Shown: one piece after another, positions 1-8,929 of the stretch | Layout: every line of letters starts with the position of its first letter | Numbering within the stretch: the first letter of the stretch is position 1 | Source of the DNA: Pseudomonas citrullilanati | GTDB lineage: Bacteria > Pseudomonadota > Gammaproteobacteria > Pseudomonadales > Pseudomonadaceae | Assembly: GCF_030580855.1 (NCBI RefSeq) | Contig: NZ_JAUQOP010000028.1 | Span: 19,165 to 83,164 of the forward strand | DNA: 64,000 nt | Direction of reading: 5' to 3' | Translations under genes and position numbers: made by a program | Notes under the pieces: generated by a model | What the model saw: the letters and a program-made list of their open reading frames with translations, nothing else | Database searches by the model: none | What the model was told of the DNA's origin: nothing

Positions 1-185
1 GACGGCAGGTGCACGGCCAGGGACAGCGGCCGACGTTTCTGGCGGCTGTTGCGCAACCCCCTGAGCAGGTCGAGGGAGCCGATGCCGGTGTGGAATTTTC
101 GTGTAGCGACCGGACAGTCGAAATCGGCCACCACAGGGGCACGTCCCGAGGGTCGCTCGCCGAGGGTCTGGAAGGGGTCGAACAT
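1..185 (-). CDS. HemN-like coproporphyrinogen III dehydrogenase family protein, N-terminus (cut by left edge)
   Basis: The frame is open from an ATG at 185 to the window edge, about 61 residues, with a GGAGATT ribosome binding site and strongly GC-rich third positions. Its part FHTGIGSLDLLRGLRNSRQK followed by RRPLSLAVHLP resembles what I remember of the stretch just before the radical-SAM cysteines of oxygen-independent coproporphyrinogen III oxidase (FH-GIG-LR-SR-RPLSLYVHVPFC). The usual YTSYPTA segment before it is not recognisable, so this may be a HemN paralogue. The Cys motif that would settle it lies outside the window. It is transcribed after the CopD-like gene with a 96-nt gap. Confidence 0.6.
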   Translation of the reverse strand, partial: MFDPFQTLGERPSGRAPVVADFDCPVATRKFHTGIGSLDLLRGLRNSRQKRRPLSLAVHLP

Positions 186-281
186 GGCAATCTCCGAATG
201 GCGGCGCGGGGACAGTGTCGGCTGTAACCCCGCCAGCCACCTTGACTTGTATCAAGCGCCTGGAAACCAAGGCGCTGCCGC

Positions 282-725
282 CTACCAGGTGATGTAGAAC
301 ATGCCCTTGGCCAACAGCACGATCGCCACCATGTGCAGGAACACGCTGGTGTGGATGATGTGCACGTAGCGGGCATTCATGCGCCCACGCCGGAACAGCC
401 ACATCGCCCACAGAAAATGCCCCAGCACACTGGCCGCCAGCAGCATCTTCAGGGCCAGCAGCAAACCGAAGGATGATTGCAGGGGCGACATCAGCGCCGG
501 CCAGTAGCGCAACCAGACCATCGCGCCGCCCGCGCCGAACAACACCAGCAACACCCACGGCATCAACTGCCGCGCACGCCGGCTGATGCCTTGCTCCAGC
601 AACACCATGACCTTGGCGGGCAACTGCTGGCGAATGCTCTCGAGAAACAGCACTTCGAAAAACACCGTACCGATGAACACCAGCGCGGCGAACAGGTGCA
701 AGGTCAGAAACAGCGGATAACTCAT
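282..725 (-). CDS. CopD-like four-helix membrane protein
   Basis: 147 residues with four predicted membrane helices (about 5-28, 52-72, 85-107, 124-144). Conserved-looking histidines sit in or near the helices (LHLFAAL near the N-terminus, HFLW, HIIHTSVFLH near the C-terminus), as in small CopD/haem-binding inner-membrane proteins. The substrate or cofactor cannot be read from sequence; copper or haem handling is only a family-level guess. Its neighbour on the same strand is HemN-like, which would fit a haem-related role. Family assignment is moderate, coding status is strong. Confidence 0.65.
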   Translation of the reverse strand: MSYPLFLTLHLFAALVFIGTVFFEVLFLESIRQQLPAKVMVLLEQGISRRARQLMPWVLLVLFGAGGAMVWLRYWPALMSPLQSSFGLLLALKMLLAASVLGHFLWAMWLFRRGRMNARYVHIIHTSVFLHMVAIVLLAKGMFYITW

Positions 726-850
726 GAGGCCCCTCGGACGCGCTCGATGGTGTGTTCGAGACTACCGCGGGGCACCTGGAGAGTGGTTGATACCAATCAA
801 GGAAGCCGCCGATTCCGGCCTGCTCCCCGGGTGTTGTGGCTTGCGGCGAG

Positions 851-1970
851 GTCGCCTGTGCCGCCGCCTTCGCGGGCAAGCCCGCTCCCACAGGGGTTTG
901 TGCTGGGCCGCAGGTTTGTGAACAACCGAGAACCTCTGTGGGAGCGAGCTTGCTCGCGATAGCGGTGGGTCAGCTTGCATGGATGTCGCTTGTGCCGCCG
1001 CCTTCGCGGGCAAGCCCGCTCCCACAGGGGATTTGTGCTGGGCCGCAGGTTTGTGAACAACCGAGATCCAGTGTGGGAGCGAGCTTGCTCGCGATGGCGG
1101 AGGGTCAGCTTGCCTCGATGTCGCCTGTGCCGCCGCCATCGCGGGCAGGCCCGCTCCCACAGGGGATTTGTGCTGGACCGCAGGTTTGTGAGCCACCGGG
1201 AACCACTGTGGGAGCGAGCCTGCTCGCGATGGCGGTGGGTCAGCTGGCATGGATGTCGCCTGTGCCGCCGCCTTCGCGGGCAGGCCCGCTCCCACAGGGG
1301 ATTTGTGCTGGACCGCAGGTGTGTGAGTCACCGGGAACCACTGTCGGAGCGAGCTTGCTCGCGATAGCGTTGGGTCAGCTTGCATCGATGTCGCCTGGGC
1401 CGCCGCCTTCGCGGGCAAGCCCGCTCCCACAGGGAATTTGTGCTGGACCGCAGTTTGGTGAGCAACCGAGATCCACTGTGGGAGCGAGCCTGCTCGCGAT
1501 GGCGGTGGGTCAGCTTGCATGGATGCTGCCTGTGCCGACGCCTTCGCGGGCAGGCCCGCTCCCACAGGGAATTTGTGCTGGACCGCAGGTTTGTGAGCCA
1601 CCGGGAATCACTGTGGGAGCGAGCTTGCTCGCGATGGCGGTGGGTCAGCTTGCCTCGATATCGCCTGTGCCGACGCTTTCGCGGGCAGGCCCGCTCCCAC
1701 AGGGGATTTGTGCTGGGCCGCAGGTTTGTGAGCAACCGAGATCCAGTGTGGGAGCGAGCTTGCTCGCGATGGCGGTGGGTCAGCTTGCATCGATGTCGCT
1801 TGTGCCGCCGTCTTCGCGGGCAGGCCCGCTCCCACAGGGGATTTGTGCTGGGCCGCAGGTTTGTGAGCAACCGGGAACCACTGTGGGAGCGAGCCTGCTC
1901 GCGATGGCGGTGGGTCAGCTTGCATGGATGTCGCCTGTGCCGGCGCCTTCGCGGGCAGGCCCGCTCCCAC
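851..1970. repeat. Tandem REP-doublet array, 135-bp unit, eight units plus a partial one
   Basis: The start of each unit (GTGGGAGCGAGC) falls at 938, 1073, 1208, 1343 (here GTCGGAGCG), 1478, 1613, 1748 and 1883, an exact 135-bp period. Each unit is: forward REP hairpin (GAGCGAGCTTGCTCGC), about 42 bp of spacer, reverse REP hairpin (CGGGCAAGCCCGC or CGGGCAGGCCCGC), then about 46 bp of a second spacer containing GCAGGTTTGTGAGC. Units differ by scattered substitutions but no length change. The region 726-2220 holds no gene; beyond the array it contains only the upstream region of the epimerase gene. Confidence 0.95.
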
Positions 1971-2220
1971 AGGAGAGAGGGGTGGTGGCCGGGGAATGTG
2001 ATGCCTCCAGCCTCACAAAAAGAAGGGTCATAGGGCCAAAAGCGTCAACAGAACGTTACACATCGCTCGACAGTTCCGACCGCTGATCAGTTAGTCCAGA
2101 TTTTTGACACTTACCCGATACGCGGTCACAACTTTCGCGCTCCGTTGGGTCTTAACACGGTGGCCGCCGATGGAATATTGGCTCCTACCGAGGTTTTTAG
2201 CCTGATACGGAGATAAGCTC

Positions 2221-5200
2221 ATGATTTTCAACGTACAAAATTTTGGCGCCAAAGGAGATGGCATCACTGACGACACGGCGGCGATACAGAGTGCGATTGA
2301 TGCGGCGGCCGCCGCCGGGGGTGGGCAGGTGTACATGCCCAGTGGCACGTACATCGTTTCCGGAGGCGAGGAACCTTCCGACGGCTGTGTAATGCTCAAG
2401 AGCAACGTCTACCTGTACGGCGACGGCATGGGCGAGACCACCGTCAAGGTGGCCGACGGTTCCGACACCAAGATCACCGGGGTCATCCGTTCCGCCTATG
2501 GCGAGGAAACCCACGACTTCGGCGTCAGCAACCTCACCATCGACGGCAACCGCGACCACACCACCGGCAAGATCGACGGCTGGTTCAACGGCTACATTCC
2601 CGGCCAGGAAGGCTACGACTCCAATGTCACCCTCGACAGCGTCGAGATCAAGGATTGCTCCGGGTACGGTTTCGACCCCCACGAGCAAACCGTCAACATG
2701 GTCATCAAGAACAGCGTGTCCCACGGCAACGGCCTGGACGGCTTCGTCGCCGACTTCCTCAGCGACAGTACCTTCGAAAACAACGTCGCCTACGACAACG
2801 ACCGCCACGGCTTCAACGTCGTCACCAGCACCCACGACTTCACCTTGACCAATAACGTCGCCTACAACAACGGCGGCAACGGCATCGTGGTGCAGCGCGG
2901 CAGCGAGAACATCCCATCGCCAAGCAACATCACCATCACCGGTGGCGAGGTCTACGGCAATGGCGCCGAAGGCGTGCTGATCAAGCTGTCCAGCGAGGTC
3001 AGCGTCAGCGGCGTCGATATCCATGACAACGCCAGCGCCGGCGTGCGCATCTATGGCAGCAACCACGTCGAGATCACCGACAACACGCTCAACAACAACT
3101 CCCTGGGCAGCCCGGTGCCGGAGATCATCATCCAGTCCTACGACGACACCCAGGGCGTGTCGGGCAAGTATTTCAACGGCAGCGACAACACCATCCAGGG
3201 CAACCTCATCAGCGGCAGCGCCCAGTCGACCTATGGCGTTGCCGAGCGCAACGAAGACGGCACCGATCGCAACGCCATAATCGCCAACACCATCAGCCAC
3301 ACCAGCAAGGGGGCCACGCTGGTCTATGGCGATGGCAGCTACGTCAGCGCCACGGTGCCGATGACCACCGTGCAAGGCACCGCGGGCAACGACACCCTGC
3401 TGGGCAGCGCCGCCAGCGAGATTTTCTACGGTGGCGCGGGCAATGACACCATCAACGGCGCAGCCGGCAGCGACATCCTGGTGGGCGGCGCCGGCGTCGA
3501 CAAACTCACCGGCGGCACCGGCGCCGACACCTTTCGCTTCGTCGCCCAGTCCGACAGCTACCGCAACGCGACCACCAGTTTCGACGACACCATCACCGAC
3601 TTCGACGTCACCCAGGACAAGATCGACCTCGCCGGCCTCGGCTTCACCGGCCTGGGCAACGGCCGTGGCGGCACCTTGCAGATCAGCTACAGCGCCAGCA
3701 ACGACCGCACCTACATCAAGGATTTCGACGCCGACGCCAGCGGCAATCGCTTCGAGTTGATCCTGTCGGGCAACCTCGCCGGCACCCTGACCGCCAGCAA
3801 TTTCATCTTCAATCGGGTCGTCACCGGCACCAGCGGCAGCGATTCATTGTTGGGCAGCGATTCGGCCGACACCCTGCTCGGCCTGGCCGGCAACGACAGC
3901 CTCAGCGGCGGCGCGGGCGACGACAAGCTCGACGGCGGCGCCGGCATGGACACCCTCACCGGTGGGGCCGGGGCCGATACCTTCGTGTTCTCCAACCGCC
4001 TGGACAGCTACCGCAACTACAACACCGGCGGGGCCAACCTGGGCGACCTGATCACTGACTTCAACGTCGCCGCCGACAAGATCGACCTGTCCGCCCTGGG
4101 GTTCACCGGCCTGGGCGACGGCAAGAACAACACCGTGTACCTGGTGCTCAACAGTGCCGGCACCAAGACCTACATCAAGTCGCTGACAGCCGATGCCGAC
4201 GGCAACCGCTTCGAAGTGGCGCTGGACGGCAACTACCTCAACACCCTGACCAGCGCCAATTTCGTCTTTGCCAGCACGTCGCCGACCAACCAGGCACCGG
4301 TGCTGGCCACGCCCCTGCTGGACCAGAACGCGACCGAGAACACCGCGTTCAGCTACGTGGTGCCGGCCACCAGCTTCACCGACCCGGACAACGACAGCCT
4401 GAGCTACACCGCCAAGCTGGCCGACGGCAGCGCCCTGCCCAGCTGGCTGGCCTTCGACGCCGCCACCCGGACGTTCAGCGGTACCCCCAGCGACACGGCG
4501 TCCGGCACCTACGCCATCCAGGTCACCGCGACCGACGGCAGCAACGCGGCGATCAGCGACACGTTCACCCTCGCCGTCCAGGACGTACCCGCCGCCCCCA
4601 CGGTGATCAACGGTACCCCGAACAACGACACGCTGACCGGCACCGCGGCCAACGAGCAACTGTTCGGTGGGGCCGGTAACGACACCCTCAACGGTGGCGC
4701 CGGCAACGACATCCTGGTGGGCGGCACCGGCGTCGACAAGCTCACCGGCGGCGCAGGGGCCGATGTGTTCCGCTACACATCCAAGCTCGACAGCTACCGC
4801 ACCGGCTCCACCAGCGCCAGCGACCAGATCCTCGATTTCGATGTGGCGGCCGACAAGATCGATGTCTCGGCGCTCGGCTACATCGGCCTGGGCAACGGCC
4901 TGAACGGTACGCTGCAGGTGACCTACAGCGCCTCGACCAACCGCACCTACCTCAAGGACCTTACCGTCGACGCCAACGGCAACCGCTTCGAAGTGTCGCT
5001 GGCGGGCAACCTGGTCAGCAGCCTGACGTCCAGCCACTTCGTCTTCGCCGACCAGAACATGCCGAGCAATGTGGCGCCGGTGGTGGTCATCCCGCTGCTC
5101 GACCAGAACGCCACGGAGAATTCGCCGTTCAGCTACACCGTCACCCACGACAGCTTCAGCGACGCGAACCAGGACCCGTTGACCTACACCGCGACCCTCG

Positions 5201-7833
5201 CCGACGGCAGCGCCCTGCCCGCGTGGCTGCATTTCAACGCCTCCAGCCTGAGCTTCAGCGGCACGCCGACCAGCACCGCGTCGGGCAACTACAACGTCCT
5301 GGTCAAGGCCACCGACCCCTCCGGGGCTTCGGTCAGCGACAGCTTCGCCCTCACGGTGGCCGATGCGCCGGCCAGCACCATCACCGGCACCAACAACGCC
5401 GAAACCCTCAACGGTACGGCAGCGGCCGACCTGATCCTCGGCCTGGGCGGCGACGACACGATCAAGGCCGGCACCGGCGCCGACATCGTCGACGGCGGCG
5501 TGGGCCGCGACTCGCTGTACGGCGGTGACGGCGGCGACACCTTCCGCTACACCAACCTGCTCGACAGCTACCGCGACTACGACACCGGCGGTGTCACGGC
5601 CACGGACACGATCTATGACTTCACCGTCGGGGTCGACAAGATCGACGTCTCCGCCCTGGGGTTCATCGGCCTTGGCGATGGCAACAATGGCACGCTGTAC
5701 ATGACCCTGAACGCGGCTGGGGACAAGACCTACGTCAAGTCGGCCGAGGCCGACGCCGATGGCAACCGCTTCGAAATCGCCCTCAGCGGCAACTACCTCA
5801 ATACCCTGACCGCCGCCGATTTCGTCTTCGGCGAACGCGCCCAGCAGGAGATCCTCTACCTGCCGACCCTCGGCCAATCCAACGCGCGCCTGCTGCGCAT
5901 GACCGAGGACGACAACCAGTCCGGCACCTCGATGCTGGTCAAGGACCTGGACCGCTACACCGATTACGACGTGCGCAGCCAGTTCACCGACGCCGACGGC
6001 AACGGCATCGACATCGCCGTCGGCGGCAGCACGGTCAACGGCCTGTCGACCCTTGGCGCCGAGGAACTCAAGTTGTGCTGGTGGTTGACCGACACCAACC
6101 AGCCAGGGCCCGCGCTGCTGCGTGCGGTCAGCTTGCTGGAGGACCAGCTCGGCGAACTGCAATCGATCGACAACGTCACCATGGGCATCATCTGGGGCCA
6201 GGGCGAGGAAGCCGCCCAGGAGATCGCCCGCGCCACGGACAAGGCCGCGGCCGCCGCGGCCTACAAGGCCGCGACCCTGAAGGTGTTCGACTACCTGCAC
6301 GCGCAGTTCGGCAGCTTCAATGTGTACTTGATGGAGACCGGTCACTACGAGCAGGATGCCGCCCGTGCCCGTGGCTATTCGGAAGAGAAGATCGCCTCCA
6401 TCGTCGACGGCGTCGGCTACGTCCGCGCCGTCCAGGAAGCCATCGCCACCGAGCGCGCCGACGTCAAACTGGCGGTGGACTACACCGACCTGCCCCTGCG
6501 CTACGAAGTCGATCCGCTGGTGTACCCCGACGACGTCTGGCACCTGCACGAGGAATCGGCGGAAATCGTTGGCCAGCGCCTGGCCGACTACATCGCCGAT
6601 GACCTGGGCTTCCACGGCAACCCCAGCGACAACAACAGCGTGCAAGCCATCTTCGATGGCGCCCAGAACGAAGGCGGGATGATTTCCGGGACTGACCAGG
6701 CCGACACCCTGGTGGGCAGCTCGGGCAACGACACCCTGGACGGCGACCTGGGCGCCGATACCCTCACCGGCGGCGACGGCAACGACATCTACGTGGTCGA
6801 CAACGCGTTCGACAGCGTGATCGAAACCAACACCTCGGCCTCGCAGATCGATACGGTGAAGGCCTCGGTCAGCTGGACCCTGGGCGCCAACCTCGAGAAC
6901 CTGGTGCTCACCGGCGTCTCGGACATCGACGGCACCGGCAACGAACGACGCAACTTCATCACCGGCAACGCCGCCCACAACGTGCTCGACGGCGCCGCCG
7001 GGGCCGACAGCATGAGCGGTGGCGATGGCAACGACACCTACTATGTCGACAATGCCAGCGACACCGTGATCGAGACCAACAGTGCGGCGCCTGGCGGGGT
7101 CGACAGTGTCCACAGCAGCCTGGCGGCCTATACCCTGGGTACCAACGTCGAGAACCTGTACATCGACAGCGCAGGCGCGGCCAACGCCACCGGCAACGCG
7201 CTGGACAACACGTTGTTCGCCGGCGCCGGCAACAACGTGCTGGACGGGCGCGACGGCAATGACACGGTGTCGTACGAGCGCGCCCAGGCCGGCGTAACCG
7301 TCAACCTCTCCACCTCGGCGCAACAGGACACCCTGGGCTCCGGGCTCGACACCTTGAAGTTCATCGAGAACCTGACGGGCAGCGCCTACGCCGACACCCT
7401 GCTGGGCAACAGCGCCGGGAACATCCTCAATGGCGGTGCCGGCAACGACACCCTGGTGGGCGGCTCGGGCGACGATCGGCTGATGGGCGGCGCCGGCACC
7501 GACACCCTGACCGGCGGCACCGGCGCGGACACCTACGTCTTCGCCGCGCTATCAGACATGGGGGTCGGCACGTTGCGCGACGTGATCAACGGCTTCAAGA
7601 CCGCCGAGGGCGATCACCTGGACCTCACCGGCCTGGACGCCAACCCGCTGACCGCCACGGTCGATGCCTTCACCTTCATCGGCAGCAATGCCTTCGATCC
7701 CACCAACGCCACCGGCCAGTTGCGCTTTGCCGACGGCATCCTCTCCGGCAGCACCAACGCCGACGCCACCCCCGAGTTCGAGTTCGAACTGGTCGGCGTC
7801 AAGGAGCTCCACGCCAGCGACTTCACCGCCTGA
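2221..7833 (+). CDS. psmE: Secreted bifunctional mannuronan C5-epimerase / alginate O-acetylhydrolase, PsmE type, RTX protein
   Basis: 1870 residues; ATG preceded by GGAGATAAG. Residues 1-375 are an AlgE-type A-module (parallel beta-helix) that converts mannuronate to guluronate in alginate. YGFDPHEQT starts at Tyr149, giving Tyr149, Asp152, His154, Lys117, Asp178, Arg195 and His196, the same numbers I know for the AlgE4 active site. About 380-530, 533-686, 793-943 and 1053-1206 are R-modules with GGxGxD calcium repeats. About 688-786 and 945-1047 are Ig/cadherin-like (He_PIG) domains. About 1210-1465 is an SGNH hydrolase: GQSN with Ser1220, WGQGEE from 1325, DVWH with Asp1438 and His1441. 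The rest is RTX repeats to the end. No Sec signal, so type I export by the C-terminus is expected; no transporter genes are nearby. The P. syringae PsmE enzyme has the same two activities. Confidence 0.88.
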   Translation: MIFNVQNFGAKGDGITDDTAAIQSAIDAAAAAGGGQVYMPSGTYIVSGGEEPSDGCVMLKSNVYLYGDGMGETTVKVADGSDTKITGVIRSAYGEETHDFGVSNLTIDGNRDHTTGKIDGWFNGYIPGQEGYDSNVTLDSVEIKDCSGYGFDPHEQTVNMVIKNSVSHGNGLDGFVADFLSDSTFENNVAYDNDRHGFNVVTSTHDFTLTNNVAYNNGGNGIVVQRGSENIPSPSNITITGGEVYGNGAEGVLIKLSSEVSVSGVDIHDNASAGVRIYGSNHVEITDNTLNNNSLGSPVPEIIIQSYDDTQGVSGKYFNGSDNTIQGNLISGSAQSTYGVAERNEDGTDRNAIIANTISHTSKGATLVYGDGSYVSATVPMTTVQGTAGNDTLLGSAASEIFYGGAGNDTINGAAGSDILVGGAGVDKLTGGTGADTFRFVAQSDSYRNATTSFDDTITDFDVTQDKIDLAGLGFTGLGNGRGGTLQISYSASNDRTYIKDFDADASGNRFELILSGNLAGTLTASNFIFNRVVTGTSGSDSLLGSDSADTLLGLAGNDSLSGGAGDDKLDGGAGMDTLTGGAGADTFVFSNRLDSYRNYNTGGANLGDLITDFNVAADKIDLSALGFTGLGDGKNNTVYLVLNSAGTKTYIKSLTADADGNRFEVALDGNYLNTLTSANFVFASTSPTNQAPVLATPLLDQNATENTAFSYVVPATSFTDPDNDSLSYTAKLADGSALPSWLAFDAATRTFSGTPSDTASGTYAIQVTATDGSNAAISDTFTLAVQDVPAAPTVINGTPNNDTLTGTAANEQLFGGAGNDTLNGGAGNDILVGGTGVDKLTGGAGADVFRYTSKLDSYRTGSTSASDQILDFDVAADKIDVSALGYIGLGNGLNGTLQVTYSASTNRTYLKDLTVDANGNRFEVSLAGNLVSSLTSSHFVFADQNMPSNVAPVVVIPLLDQNATENSPFSYTVTHDSFSDANQDPLTYTATLADGSALPAWLHFNASSLSFSGTPTSTASGNYNVLVKATDPSGASVSDSFALTVADAPASTITGTNNAETLNGTAAADLILGLGGDDTIKAGTGADIVDGGVGRDSLYGGDGGDTFRYTNLLDSYRDYDTGGVTATDTIYDFTVGVDKIDVSALGFIGLGDGNNGTLYMTLNAAGDKTYVKSAEADADGNRFEIALSGNYLNTLTAADFVFGERAQQEILYLPTLGQSNARLLRMTEDDNQSGTSMLVKDLDRYTDYDVRSQFTDADGNGIDIAVGGSTVNGLSTLGAEELKLCWWLTDTNQPGPALLRAVSLLEDQLGELQSIDNVTMGIIWGQGEEAAQEIARATDKAAAAAAYKAATLKVFDYLHAQFGSFNVYLMETGHYEQDAARARGYSEEKIASIVDGVGYVRAVQEAIATERADVKLAVDYTDLPLRYEVDPLVYPDDVWHLHEESAEIVGQRLADYIADDLGFHGNPSDNNSVQAIFDGAQNEGGMISGTDQADTLVGSSGNDTLDGDLGADTLTGGDGNDIYVVDNAFDSVIETNTSASQIDTVKASVSWTLGANLENLVLTGVSDIDGTGNERRNFITGNAAHNVLDGAAGADSMSGGDGNDTYYVDNASDTVIETNSAAPGGVDSVHSSLAAYTLGTNVENLYIDSAGAANATGNALDNTLFAGAGNNVLDGRDGNDTVSYERAQAGVTVNLSTSAQQDTLGSGLDTLKFIENLTGSAYADTLLGNSAGNILNGGAGNDTLVGGSGDDRLMGGAGTDTLTGGTGADTYVFAALSDMGVGTLRDVINGFKTAEGDHLDLTGLDANPLTATVDAFTFIGSNAFDPTNATGQLRFADGILSGSTNADATPEFEFELVGVKELHASDFTA

Positions 7834-7842
7834 GTGATCCAG

Positions 7843-7869
7843 CCCTGTGGGAGCCCGGCTCCCACAGGG
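7843..7869 (+). terminator. REP-like hairpin just after the epimerase gene
   Basis: Perfect 13-bp inverted repeat CCCTGTGGGAGCC / GGCTCCCACAGGG around a single C, nine bases past the stop codon. There is no T-run, so termination may be weak or Rho-assisted; it looks like a REP half-element reused at a gene end. Confidence 0.5.
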
Positions 7870-7966
7870 TTCCAGGGGCACGCCGAATCTGCCGCACTGT
7901 GCCGATTTCGTCATCGCCGACGCATAAATCCATCAAGCCTCCTTGCCCTCTCCCAGGCCACGCTTG

Positions 7967-7984
7967 CGTTCAATCATCTGAACG
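7967..7984 (+). promoter_or_regulatory. Palindrome upstream of lhpA
   Basis: CGTTCA-ATCATC-TGAACG, perfect 6-bp arms with a 6-bp centre, ending 12 bp before the lhpA ATG. Its position over the ribosome binding region suggests an operator or a leader hairpin; which one is unknown. The region 7870-7996 otherwise shows no convincing promoter to me. Confidence 0.3.
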
Positions 7985-7996
7985 GACGCGGCCCTC

Positions 7997-8929
7997 ATGA
8001 AACGCATCACCGTGATCGACTCCCACACCGGCGGCGAACCCACGCGCCTGGTCACCGACGGTTTTCCCGACCTGGGCCAGGGCAGCATGGCCGAGCGCAG
8101 GCAACGCCTGGCCGAGCAACACGACGCCTGGCGCACCGCCTGCGTCCTGGAGCCGCGCGGCAGCGACGTGCTGGTGGGTGCGCTGCTCTGTGAACCGGTG
8201 GACCCGAGTGCCTGTGCCGGGGTGATCTTCTTCAACAACAGCGGCTACCTGGGCATGTGCGGCCACGGCACCATCGGCCTGGTGGCATCACTGGCCCATT
8301 TGGGCCGGATCGGTCCCGGCGTGCACAGCATCGAAACGCCGGTGGGCACCGTCCAGGCGACCCTGCACGACGATCGCTCGGTCAGCGTGCGCAATGTCCC
8401 GGCCTACCGCTACCGCAAGGCGCTGCGCCTGGAAGTGCCCGGCATTGGCCCGGTGGTGGGCGACGTGGCCTGGGGCGGCAACTGGTTCTTCCTGATGGCC
8501 GACCACGGCCAGCGGGTGGCCGGCGATAACCTCGACCGTCTGACCGCCTACACCTACGCCGTCCAGCAGGCCCTCGACCAACAAGGCTTTCGCGGCGAAG
8601 ACGGCGGCCTGATCGATCACATCGAGCTGTTTGCCGACGACCCTCGCGCCGACAGCCGCAACTTCGTGCTCTGCCCCGGCAAGGCCTATGACCGCTCCCC
8701 CTGCGGCACCGGCACCAGCGCCAAGCTGGCGTGCCTGGCGGCGGACGGCAAGCTGCAACCGGGCCAGCTCTGGCGCCAGGCCAGTGTGATTGGCAGCGAG
8801 TTCGAAGGCGCTTACGAGCAGGCCGGCGAACGCATCGTACCGACCATTCGCGGCCGGGCGCATATCAGCGCCGAAGCCACGCTGATCATCGAACCGGACG
8901 ACCCGTTCGCCTGGGGCATCCGCCCGTGA
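7997..8929 (+). CDS. lhpA: 4-hydroxyproline 2-epimerase
   Basis: 310 residues of the proline racemase family. It has both catalytic cysteines in their usual motifs: MCGHG with Cys88 and SPCGTGTSA with Cys236. A Cys/Cys pair in a hydroxyproline cluster points to interconversion of trans-4-hydroxy-L-proline and cis-4-hydroxy-D-proline, cytoplasmic, the first step of bacterial hydroxyproline use; proline racemase is the main alternative. The stop overlaps the GTG start of the dehydrogenase gene (GTGA), so the product would be handed to the next enzyme from a coupled message. Shine-Dalgarno is weak. Confidence 0.88.
   Translation: MKRITVIDSHTGGEPTRLVTDGFPDLGQGSMAERRQRLAEQHDAWRTACVLEPRGSDVLVGALLCEPVDPSACAGVIFFNNSGYLGMCGHGTIGLVASLAHLGRIGPGVHSIETPVGTVQATLHDDRSVSVRNVPAYRYRKALRLEVPGIGPVVGDVAWGGNWFFLMADHGQRVAGDNLDRLTAYTYAVQQALDQQGFRGEDGGLIDHIELFADDPRADSRNFVLCPGKAYDRSPCGTGTSAKLACLAADGKLQPGQLWRQASVIGSEFEGAYEQAGERIVPTIRGRAHISAEATLIIEPDDPFAWGIRP

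Noticed and set aside
851..1970. CRISPR array
   Set aside because: Both the repeats and the spacers recur in every unit, the hairpins are REPs, and no cas genes are near.
2051..2079. AlgU-type promoter (GAACGT-N17-TTCCGA) before the epimerase gene
   Set aside because: Both boxes deviate from the GAACTT / TCTGA consensus; too weak to list, though alginate genes make it tempting.
836..2086. Open frames of up to 416 codons through the REP array, with 45-residue repeats in the translation
   Set aside because: The period is a multiple of three, so any frame without a stop in one unit stays open through all. Several frames on both strands are open at once, and there is no ribosome site or codon bias.
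2102..2130. Sigma-70 promoter beginning with TTGACA before the epimerase gene
   Set aside because: The -35 is good but the -10 at the right distance (CACAAC) is poor.
3844..7323. 1159-codon minus-strand frame opposite the epimerase
   Set aside because: It mirrors the third-position GC bias and RTX repeats of the plus-strand gene; composition is Val/Gly/Ala-rich with no recognisable domain.
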